Source: Gracilaria domingensis
Taxonomy: Eukaryota; Rhodophyta; Florideophyceae; Gracilariales; Gracilariaceae
DNA: 64,000 nt
Assembly: GCA_022539475.1 (NCBI GenBank)
Contig: VCMS01000115.1
Coordinates: 1 to 64,000, forward strand
Direction: 5' to 3'
Each line of letters opens with the position of its first letter. Within the stretch, counting starts at the first letter, position 1. The notes below the pieces were generated by a model that made no database searches, had not been told where the DNA came from, and saw nothing but the letters and a program-made list of their open reading frames with translations. Positions 54,310 through 62,752 of the stretch are shown here, one piece after another. The translations under genes and the position numbers were made by a program.

Positions 54310-55170
54310 ATGATGCCCAAGTCTGATACCGTCCTTTACGCGGAGCAGCATCCAGATGTGACAAAGCTGCTGCCCAGCGGAAAACTGTGCTTCACCCAGA
54401 GTGGCATGGAGTTTCCGCCCAATGCTGACTTTAAAACTTTGGAAACATATGCAGCTGGAAAATCTTATCGTCGAGCGTTGGCGAGAAAAGAGAATGAGGC
54501 ATACGACTTTGAACAGCATCTGCCGTACATTGTGCCCCACAAACATCGCGATGAGAAGCACTTTTTGTACTGCACACTCACAAACAGTACGCTTCCTCGT
54601 CAGCGAGACGTTCTTGTAAACCATACGAATGGTAAGAGGTTCAAGCGGAGATATGAGGAGGCGGAAAAGAAAAAGAAGGAACGAGAAGAGCTAATTGCTA
54701 ACACAAATCACAACAAGACTCTGAAGCGCAAAGCACGTGCAGGTGGCGATGCGATGGAAAATGACGATGAAGATGAACAAGACGTGCTGGGCGGGCTGCT
54801 CTCAAGCGAAGAAGATAGTGAGTCTGAAGACATGGAAATGGAGAATGACGCAGGCGCATCCGCAGATGACCACGATCAGAGAGAAGCAACGAACCGTACG
54901 AAGCGCGAGGACATGGAGCTCAGTGATGATGGCCCCTCTTTACAGAATAAGGAGATGAACGATTATATGGAAGTCGAGACAACGCCCATCAGAGCATCAC
55001 CCAACGGCGTGCAACGTACTTTGAGTGACAGTAAAGCAAAAACCACTGGTGGGAGAACACCTACTTCGATAAAAGCTCGTGAGTTTGCCTCAAAGAAGCG
55101 ACGTCGACCGAGAACACCTGTGCCAAAGAGAGTGAGGCAGCCCAATCAGAAAAGGAGGACTGAAGAATAG
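54310..55170 (+). CDS. SURF2: Surfeit locus protein 2 (SURF2) homologue
   Basis: From the ATG at 54310 the product is 286 residues, close to the family size. The conserved SURF2 core runs over about residues 10-120: HPDVTKLLPSGKLCFTQSG, then YAAGKSYRRALA, EQHLPYIVPHK, FLYCTLTNSTL and VNHTNGKRFKRRYEE. An acidic stretch (DDEDEQDVLGG, EEDSESEDMEME) follows, and the C-terminus is basic with a nuclear signal (KKRRRPRTPVPKRVR). SURF2 proteins are nucleolar and have been linked to the 5S RNP and ribosome assembly. The frame is open upstream to 53791 and would overlap the dynamin gene; I prefer 54310 because the extra 173 residues have no counterpart in the family. A possible AATAAA lies at 55486-55491. 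Confidence 0.85.
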   Translation: MMPKSDTVLYAEQHPDVTKLLPSGKLCFTQSGMEFPPNADFKTLETYAAGKSYRRALARKENEAYDFEQHLPYIVPHKHRDEKHFLYCTLTNSTLPRQRDVLVNHTNGKRFKRRYEEAEKKKKEREELIANTNHNKTLKRKARAGGDAMENDDEDEQDVLGGLLSSEEDSESEDMEMENDAGASADDHDQREATNRTKREDMELSDDGPSLQNKEMNDYMEVETTPIRASPNGVQRTLSDSKAKTTGGRTPTSIKAREFASKKRRRPRTPVPKRVRQPNQKRRTEE

Positions 55171-56340
55171 GCGACGCGCAGTTGCAGAGGAGACCCCTGT
55201 TGTGCCGGTACCGCCCGGGGGTTCTGAAAGATGTTGAACACTTTTTCTCTTTGTTGCCCTTCGAGAAGAATGACATGAATAATTGCCTACCGCCTTTGCA
55301 AGTTGGTCGAGCACTAACGCATATGGAAATCATCAAGAAATAGCTCGAGAGAATACTGGTTTACTTTTGTGGGAGAGCGATTCTTTGAACTGACACGCTC
55401 TGCAACAAGCATTATTTGAACTGTTGCACCCCGTGAAAGACAGAGAGGGAAAGACAACAGCTGCCAGTTAGTAGTCGCAAGTTGGAATAAAAGTTTTCAT
55501 CGTTTGTATCTTAAAATATCTTGCAGAAGAAAGGTTGTCATTGTATTTGCGCGTTGGGCGACAAGTCAGCGGGAAGCGATCAGGAACAGCACAGTAGAGC
55601 TGTGACCATGTGACACCGTAACGAGCGAACGAACGAACGAGCAAACGAGAACTTCACGGCGAAGGAGACGCAAGTGTTATGGACAAGTGTCGCGCCTGTC
55701 CTGGAAGGAAAAAGGCCAAAATCTTGAGAGGTCGGACTTTTTCGAACGTTGCGGACGCCGCACTTTCGCAACCCCACTTTGTTCTCGCTCCCGATCTTGG
55801 GCATGTTGAGCAAGTCCTCAAGTAACATCGCCGCTCTCCACGCCCTACCGTGCCGCGCCCACCTCCGATGTGAGCCAGCCCTTCTTTCAAGCGCAAACGG
55901 ATCTTCATGGTAGTCGTGGCGACGAGGAAACAATCACCTCAAGCTTGTGCTACGATATGCCACCATCATGATGTTTGGCGCGTGGGAAGAGAAAACAAAA
56001 GAAGCCTGTCGCTTGAGACTATGACAGCGCCTGAGTGCCCATGAGTACGGGGGGATGCGAGGCTTGGCCAGTCAGGCGCGCAAGATACCCTTGGCTGCCC
56101 GTTTCCACTTGTGGCCACACGCGGGCTGAGTCTCGCCGGGAAGATTTGAGATGAGACCACCAGCGTACGGAACTTGAGAGCTGCATGGAGTGGAGAGAGT
56201 TGTGCAACGACAGACAGGTCGAGTGCGCAAGAAGGCCTTCAGTTTTGCATGAGCTTGCGAGTAGCGTGTTGACAAGGAGAAGGCGAAAAGGATAATGGTC
56301 GATGACGTTGGTCAGCGGAGCCGACATATGAGGCCAAGGT
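55171..56340. other. Convergent intergenic region
   Basis: This lies between SURF2 (+) and DP (-). It contains 3' untranslated sequence of both and short unsupported minus frames (55580-55933, 56019-56468). A GAAC/GAAC simple repeat (GCGAACGAACGAACGAGCAA) is at about 55624-55643. Confidence 0.45.
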
Positions 56341-58496
56341 CTACGGCTCTTCTTCAGACAGACATGGTTCGGAATCCATGTCCATGTCCAACAAGTCGTC
56401 GTCACCGTCGTGCTCAGCGGCAAACGGGTCGGCATCGGGTGCTTCATCCTCCTGTGACTGATCCTCACGTTCAGAAGGTTCGAGTGCCTGATCCAAAACG
56501 TCGAGGCGGGGAGGGGCGAACACGGGCAGCGGATCCATCTCTCGAGGCCCTTCTTGTTCGTTTTCGGGCAGCGCGAGTTCGGACGGATCTTCGTAGCACA
56601 TCAAGTCCACATCTTCCCGCTCGCTGTGCCTTGCGCGACTCCTGTTCATCATGTCCACAAGGTGCCTTTCCATCTCCTCCAAGGCCACAGCGCCGTAAAC
56701 AGTTGCTGCGCGCGACCCGAGGCCTTCGCCATCACGGAAGGGACGGCCCTTGACGATGCGGCGCGCAGATGGACCGGCGGTGGGGGCAGAGTGTGAAGGT
56801 GAGGAAGGTCTCCTCGCTACCTCATCTACTACCTCGCTCCATATCGCTTGGCGATCCACTGGAACACGCATCCGCGCGCCACTTGCCGGCGCTGACGCCG
56901 CCGCACGCGATTGATCATCTCGAGCAGTACGTGCGACGACGTTGGGCTCTCTGTGAGCTTGTGCTTGAGCATGGTGTACCACTAGCGCGGGGTTTGTGTG
57001 CTCTTCTGCAGCGCTTGTGATGCAGCTGTGTTCGTCACTGTCGGTGCTGCCTCCCGCGGCAGAAGGATGGCGCTGCTCCTCGGCTCTAGCTTGGTCTCTA
57101 GCTTGGTCTCTAGCTTTGCGGCTCGATAGCTTGTGGTGGTGGTGGTCGTCGTCGTCGTCGTCCGGCATGGTTGGTTGGGCAGAGACGAACTGCAGCGACT
57201 CTGGAGCGCGCACTCGCAGCTTGAGTAGCAGCGCATGGGTGGGTGCAAACACGCGGCGGCGGCGGCGGTGAGCGGTTTGTTGATTGGAGTGCAAGGGCGC
57301 AGCATTGCGCTTGCAGTGCGCTCGGCGACGCGACGAAGCAAGCGCAACGGCTGTGTTGGAGCAGTGGGAAGTTTGAATCGGGGCGGATGACAGCTGGTTT
57401 TGACGCTGAGTGCAGCGCGCGGTGGAGACGTTTGGGGGCGACAGCGGGCGATGGGGGTGGTTGAGCGGGCGGCAGTGCGCGGCGCGCGGGGTGGAAACGG
57501 GAGAAGCAGCGCGACTCGGGCGATGTAAAGATTGCAATTGGGCAGAGTGGCGCTGCATGGGCTCGTAACGACTCGACAGCGCGGGCGCATGGGCGCAATT
57601 TGGGTCGGGGTGCGGCGAATGCGGCGGCGACGACGGCGAATGAAGGGAGTGCGCTTGCACGTGTTCACGATGGCGCATCATGATGAGAGGGTGCGGCGGT
57701 GAGAGCGGCATGCGACGTGCGGAAGACGGGCGGTGTGCGGCGCCGTGGGCGGGGGACAAGGGGGAGGCTCCGGTTCGGATCGGGCGCGCGGTGCCATGGG
57801 GAGAGGGTGGTTTGGCGGTGGGGGCGTGCAGCATGGAGACGACGTCGGCCTCGGAGAAGAGGGCGAAGGGCGCGTCGAAGCTGACGGAGAGGCGGTGGCG
57901 ATCGGGCGAGGCGGTGACGCGCGGCGAGCGGCCCTTGACGAGCACGAACGGGAAGTAGAAGCGCGCGGCGTGCGCGCGCGCGCGGCGGCGCGGCGCGCGT
58001 CGCTGTCGCGGCGCGGCGGCGGCGGCGGCGGCGGCGCGCGCGTCGGCCAGCGCGCGGCGGAAGGCGGCCACGGCGCGCGAGGCGGCGGCGAGGCGGCGGC
58101 GCTTGAGCGCGACGGCGGCGCGCGCGCGCGCGACGAGGCGCGCGAGCGCGCGCGCGTCGGCGACGAGGTGCGCGACGCCGCGCCAGCGCAGCGTCTTGCG
58201 CGCCTTGTGGATGGCGCCCACGGCGGCCATGACCTTGACGGCGTCGTACACGCGGCGGCGCGCGTTGCGCTCCACGGCGTGCAGGTCCTTGTGCGGCAGG
58301 CGGCGGCGCATGTCGCGCAGCGCGGCGCGCGCGACGTGGTCGGCCACCTGCGCGCACGGCCGCTGCGGCGGGCGCGCGGCCGTGAGCGCGCGCACCAGCG
58401 TCACCGCCGTCCAGCGCAGGTTCTTGGAGAAGGGGTGGTGCGGCAGCGGCGGCTCGGCGGCCGCCGCGCCGGCGTGGTCGTGGTCGTGGTCGGCGT

Positions 58497-58561
<65 letters not shown>

Positions 58562-58731
58562 GCGTCGGCGTCGGGCGCGGCGGTGGCGGCGGCGGCGGCG
58601 GTGGCGTCGGCGGCGGCATCGGCGGCGCGGCGCCACGGCTTGGGCGGCGGCGGCGGCGGCGGCGGCGGCGACGGCGGCTGCGGCGGCGGCGGGCGCGGCG
58701 CCTGCACGCGGTGCTGGCCGGGGAGCGTCAT
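56341..58731 (-). CDS. DP: DP (E2F dimerisation partner) transcription factor
   Basis: One frame of 796 codons from the ATG at 58731; the frame is open a further 36 codons to another ATG at 58839. The N-terminus is Pro- and Ala-rich, including an Ala run of about 19 encoded by GCC repeats. The winged-helix DNA-binding domain (about 95-185) has NLRWTAVTLVRALTAA, the signature RRRVYDAVKVMAAVGAIHKA and KTLRWRGV; RRRVYDA is typical of DP rather than E2F. A leucine-zipper-like helix follows, then the DP dimerisation domain: YFPFVLVKG and FDAPFALFSEADVVSML. DP pairs with E2F to control S-phase genes. Unusual here is a tail of about 430 residues: Ser/His/Pro-rich, then conserved-looking VDRQAIWSEVVDEVARR and VYGAVALEEMERHLVDMMN, ending acidic (activation-like). 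Base composition changes within the gene. Confidence 0.85.
58496..58560. repeat. GGC trinucleotide run encoding the DP polyalanine tract
   Basis: About twenty near-perfect GGC units on the plus strand, read as GCC (Ala) codons in DP. Such runs vary in length between individuals. Confidence 0.8.
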
Positions 58732-59144
58732 GGCGCTTGGCGCTTGGCGCGTGCGCGGCGGGGCGGGGGGGGGGGAGGAGGGGAGCAGTGATGAACCACA
58801 CGTGACCGAAGGACTTACAATTCGACTACTAACGGTCACGCGTCTGAAAGGTCGTCAGTTGTCATCAACCCTACTTGTAGGACCCATCTACTTTCCTACA
58901 CCCCTCTTCGTAAAGGCTAGTAACTTCGTAACACATACCACACTTGCCTCGTAGTTGACACAGTCCTACGCGGTTTGTGGTGAGTTACGTGACACATTCT
59001 CCAGCTCTTCTGCGGAGCGATAAGCAGGCCGCGGCGCGCGCCTTTATGGCGGCGCGATGGGCGGCGCGGCGCGCGGCGCCACCGGCCGTTGCGGCGCGGC
59101 CGCGCGCGCGCCGTTTGCGCTGGGCGCGCGGCGCTGCGCGCTTG

Positions 59145-59152
59145 GCGCCAAA
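59145..59152 (-). promoter_or_regulatory. E2F/DP-type site TTTGGCGC
   Basis: GCGCCAAA on the plus strand, equal to TTTGGCGC on the minus strand, fits the E2F/DP consensus TTTSSCGC. It overlaps a palindromic TTGGCGCCAA. Confidence 0.5.
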
Positions 59153-59231
59153 AGCGCAACCGCCCCCCAATTACCAATTCGCGCCACGGCACGTCAATTG
59201 CGCGCGCGCGCCCGCTTTCCGCGCCGCTTGG

Positions 59232-59239
59232 GCGCCAAA
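59232..59239 (-). promoter_or_regulatory. E2F/DP-type site TTTGGCGC
   Basis: Second exact match to TTTSSCGC, read on the minus strand, 87 bp from the first. Confidence 0.45.
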
Positions 59240-59283
59240 CGCGCGCGCGCCGCCACCGAAACGCCGCGCCCGTCACGCGCCGC

Positions 59284-59291
59284 GCGCCAAA
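59284..59291 (-). promoter_or_regulatory. E2F/DP-type site TTTGGCGC
   Basis: Third exact match to TTTSSCGC, read on the minus strand, 52 bp from the second. Confidence 0.45.
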
Positions 59292-59425
59292 ACGCGCGCG
59301 CCAGCGCGCGCCAGCGCGTGCGCGCCGCGACGTGGCCACGTGGCGCGCGCGCGCGGCGGCGACGTGTCCACGTGTTTTGGCAGATCCGGTTTGCACGCCT
59401 GTTTTTCGCATAAAATCTGCGCGCC

Positions 59426-59463
59426 GCGCGCCGGATCATTGATCGCGCGCCGGATCATTGATC
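59426..59463. repeat. Two perfect 19-bp tandem copies
   Basis: GCGCGCCGGATCATTGATC occurs twice in direct succession. It is the only AT-containing island in a long CpG stretch, and could be a paired binding site. Confidence 0.8.
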
Positions 59464-59738
59464 GCTGCGGATCACGCCGCGGCGCGCGCGGCGCGCCGGC
59501 TTGAAGCGCGCGCCGCGCGCGCGTGGTGGAGGCTGCGGCGCGCGCGCGCGCGCGCGCGCGCGCCAGCGCAGTGCAGCGCAGTGCAAAGCGGCGCGCGGCG
59601 GCGGCGCTGCGGTGCGGCGCGGCGGCGGCGGCGCGCCAGCCGCGAGCGCGTTGCCGCCCGCCGTTGCCGCCCGCCGCCCGCGCCCGCCGCCCGCGCCCGC
59701 CGCCCGCGCCCGCCGCCCGCGCCCGCCGCGCCCGCGCC

Positions 59739-60139
59739 ATGCACGCCCGCGGCAGCGCGTGCGCGCCGCCCACGCTGCCGCCCGACCCGGACGACCTGTT
59801 CGCGCCGCCGCCGCCGCTGCGCGCCGGCCCCGTGCCGTCGTACGTGTGGTCCGTGCTGCGCCTCACCTCCACCAACGCCGACTTTGCGTGGTGCACCGTC
59901 TGCCGCCAGTGGCTGCGCTACCGCCTCGACTTCAACGAGTCGTACATCACCGCGCTGTACAAGCACTGCCGCACGCAGCACGCCGTCGGCCACGACGGCA
60001 AGCTGCACCCGTCGCGCCACTTTGCGCCGCCGTTCGTTTCCGCGCCGCGCGCCGCCGCCGCCGCCGCCGCGGAGCTTGTGCAGCAGCAGATGCGCTCGCG
60101 CGCGCTCGCCGGCCTGCACGCCGCCATCTCCAACCCCTT

Positions 60140-60177
<38 letters not shown>

Positions 60178-60264
60178 TAGCGCACGCGCAAGCGCCCGCG
60201 CACGCGCACGCGCGCGTCTTGGACGCGCAGCACGTGCTCTCCGCGCTGCAGAGCGCCATGCGCG

Positions 60265-60296
<32 letters not shown>

Positions 60297-60404
60297 CCCG
60301 CGCCGCGCAGCGCCCCCACCAGCGCCGCCGCCGCCTCCGCCGCCGCGCCGCCGCGCGCGCTGCCCGTCGCGGCCGCCGCCGCGCGCGTGCACAAGCGCCA
60401 CGTA

Positions 60405-60441
<37 letters not shown>

Positions 60442-61568
60442 CGCGCCGCGCGCAGCGCGTCGTGCGCCAGTGCCAGATCACCGAGCCGGTGCGCAAAGTA
60501 GCCGAGCGCACGCAGCGCCTCATCAGCCGCGGCTGCAACCTGTGCTTTATCGACGCGCACTTCTGGGTGCCCAACAGCGTGGAGGAGGCGTTTGAAATCA
60601 TGAAGAAAGGCACCAACGACTGTTCCAACAAGCACAGCGCCGCCAGCGCCGCGCTGCCAGACCTCTACTACAAGAGCTGGAGCCACACGCAGTTCTTCGC
60701 CGCGCAGATGGCCGCGCTGGGCTTTGGCTTTCGCCGCTGCAACCTCCGCCGCAACGTGTCGCGCGCCATGCCGCCCGTGGAGCAGTGGCTCAAGCTGGAG
60801 CGCTTTGTGCCGCAGCGCGCCGCCGAGCAGCAGCCGCCGCCGCCGCCCGCCTCTGGCGCCGCGCTTGCCAACGGCCGCGCGCCCGCCGCGCCGCCCGCGC
60901 TACGTGGCGCGCCGCCGCCGCCGCCGCCGACGCCGCCGCCGCCCGCCGCGCCGCCGCCCGCGCCCAGTGGCGCTGCTTTGGCGCAGCCGCCACACGGCGC
61001 AGCTGCGCCCGCGCCCGCGCCCGCGCGCGCGCGCGCGCCTGGAGGCGCATCGAGCGCCGCCGCCGTGGCTGGCAGCGGCGGCGTGGCGCCGCACAGAGCG
61101 CCCAGCTGTACCGCTCCGATGGCGCGCGCAGTTGGCATTGCCTCGCACGCAGGCGCCAACTGCGCTGCTCCGCTGACGGGCGCGGCGCGTACTGCGCCTG
61201 CCGGGGGGGCCAATGGCGCTGCTGCGATGGCGCGCGCCGCTGGTGCCGCGGCGCCTCATGGCGTCGCGAGCGGCACGGCTCCCGTGGCGGGCGCCAGCGG
61301 CGTGGCTCCTCCCCACGGAGGCGGAGCAGCCGCCTCGGCCGCCGCGGCGCCGTGGGGAGGCGGTGCCGCGCCGCCCGGCGCAGCTGCCGCTGCAAACGGA
61401 CGCGGCGGAGGCGCGCCGGCGTCTCAGGGCGCAGCGGCCGGCGCCGGCGCGGCGGCGCGCGCGCGAGGCGGCGCGCGCGCGCACGGCGGCGGCGCAGCCG
61501 CAGCCGCAGCCGCGCGAGCGGCGCGTATGAGCGGCGCCAACGAGTGCGCGGTGATCGACCTGACATAA
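59739..61568 (+). CDS. BED-type zinc-finger protein with C-terminal SIM-like motif
   Basis: 609 codons from the ATG at 59739, preceded by a low-complexity CG-rich leader in which the frame is open by composition alone. Residues 34-81 match a BED finger: SYVWSVL, Cys52 and Cys55 in WCTVCRQW, then TALYKHCRTQH with His76 and His81. BED fingers bind DNA and are often derived from hAT transposases. A middle block (about 235-345) also looks conserved and non-repetitive: RKVAERTQRLISRGCNLCF, HFWVPNSVEEAFEIMKKG and FFAAQMAALGFGFRRCNLRR. I do not recognise it. The last 230 residues are Ala/Gly/Pro-rich and repetitive. The protein ends ECAVIDLT, matching the hydrophobic core of SUMO-interaction motifs. 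No transposase catalytic core is visible, so it is likely a domesticated or host regulator. Confidence 0.65.
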
Positions 61569-61819
61569 AGCGGCCGCGCGCGCCACGCGGCCACGCGTGG
61601 CGCCGCGGCGTGACGCGCCGTATCTGCCGCGGGTGGCGCAACGCGCGCCGCGCGCCCAGCAACGGACAAAACGCCATTCGCGCAATCGCCGCATTGCGCG
61701 CCTCCACCGCGCCCCCCACCTCGCGCCCCCCCCCCCCCCCCCCCCCCGCGCCCGCGCTCACCGCCCCGCCCAGCGCCCCCTCCCCCCGCCCCCCCCTCCG
61801 CACAGCGTTCCCCCGGCCC
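61569..61819. other. Intergenic, promoter of the CCT gene
   Basis: 250 bp between the BED gene stop and the CCT gene ATG. It includes a 22-base C run at 61726-61747 and other C-rich blocks up to the ATG, and no coding sequence. Confidence 0.55.
61726..61747. repeat. 22-base homopolymeric C run
   Basis: Uninterrupted C from 61726 to 61747, about 70 bp before the CCT gene ATG. It could form an i-motif or, on the other strand, a G-quadruplex. Its exact length is prone to sequencing error. Confidence 0.85.
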
Positions 61820-61832
61820 ATGTCGCACGCGC

Positions 61833-61863
<31 letters not shown>

Positions 61864-62039
61864 GCCGCCCGCCGCGCCGCCGCCCGCCGCGCCGCCGCTC
61901 GTCGCCGCCGCCGCCGCGCCGCTGCTCGCCGACGGCGGCCGCGCGCTGGCGCACGCGCTCGTCGCGCACGCGCCGCCGCACGCCGTGTACGTGCCCGAGC
62001 TCGCGTCCCTCGCGCTGCACCACGTGCAGCTGCACCTCA

Positions 62040-62085
<46 letters not shown>

Positions 62086-62434
62086 CAGCGCGCTGCGCGC
62101 GCACGGCGCGTCGGCGCCATCGCCCGCCGCCGCCGCCGCCAGCGGCACGCCGCTGTCCGCGTGCACGCGCGCCGCGCGCGGCGCCGACGCCGACGCCACC
62201 AGCGTGCCGGACATCCAGATGGAGTCTGCGTACCGCATCGGGCGCTACACGCCGGCCGAGCGCCGCGTGCGCCTGCAGCGCTACCGCGAGAAGCGCGCGC
62301 AGCGCAACTACAACCGCCGCGTCAAGTACGACTGCCGCAAGCTCATTGCCGACAAGCGCCGCCGCGTGCAGGGCCGCTTCGTCAAGCGCGAGCACGAGCT
62401 GCAGCTGGCGCGCCAGGCCGAGCAGACGCCCACC

Positions 62435-62471
<37 letters not shown>

Positions 62472-62608
62472 ACCCGCACCCGCACCCGCACCCGCACCTG
62501 CACCCGCACCGCGCCGCCGCGCCGCCGCCGCCGCCGCCGCCGCCCGCGCTGTGTGACGCCGCCGCCGTTGAGGTGCACGACATGCTGCCGCTGGAGCACT
62601 TTCGGTGA
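61820..62608 (+). CDS. CCT-domain protein (CONSTANS/TOC1-type motif), 262 aa
   Basis: The ATG at 61820 opens a Pro/Ala-rich N-terminus. A short helical block follows (HAVYVPELASLALHHVQLHL) and then 14 Gln (residues 75-88, CAG repeats at 62041-62082). The CCT motif lies at about residues 145-190: RRVRLQRYREKRAQRNYNRR, VKYDCRKLIADKRRRVQGRF and VKRE. It carries the bipartite basic nuclear signal of the family. In plants CCT proteins (CONSTANS, TOC1/PRR, ASML2) work in light, clock and carbon-response transcription, and the motif contacts NF-Y and DNA. No B-box and no response-regulator domain are present, so this is a CCT-only (CMF-like) protein. The tail has Pro and His-Pro repeats. TGA at 62606-62608. 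Confidence 0.88.
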
Positions 62609-62663
62609 GTTTTGTGTTTTGGCGCGCGCCTCTGTAACAGTACGTATCTGTCTATCTCTTAAT

Positions 62664-62669
62664 AATAAA
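62664..62669 (+). terminator. Poly(A) signal AATAAA of the CCT gene
   Basis: AATAAA, 56 bp after the stop codon and 84 bp before the next gene's ATG, in a locally AT-rich patch within GC-rich DNA. Confidence 0.6.
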
Positions 62670-62752
62670 ACGCGCGCCGCCGCCCCCCCCGCGACGTCAT
62701 CTCCGCCCCCCCTCCCCCCTCCCGCCCGCATCTGCGCCGTTGATCCGCGACC

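Larger units (their letters stand above)
58840..59738. promoter_or_regulatory. Divergent promoter region of DP and the BED gene
   Basis: About 0.9 kb between the two starts. The left 140 bp are AT-balanced; the rest is CpG-saturated. It contains three E2F/DP-type sites, a 19-bp tandem repeat (59426-59463) and alternating CG runs near 59535-59562. A CACGTG box lies at 58798-58803, in the DP 5' region. Confidence 0.5.

Noticed and set aside
57665-58801. Long Arg/Ala-rich open frames on both strands over the DP gene
   Set aside because: They arise because stop codons are rare in CG-saturated DNA. Only the minus frame at 56341-58731 carries recognisable domains.
59523-59738. N-terminal 72 codons upstream of MHARGSAC in the BED gene frame
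   Set aside because: Pure CG-repeat translation (Arg/Ala/Pro) with no domain. The next ATG just precedes the conserved part.
60785-61819. Upstream extension of the CCT gene frame (345 codons)
   Set aside because: It runs through the BED gene in another frame and reads as Arg/Ala low complexity. The ATG at 61820 fits the gene spacing.
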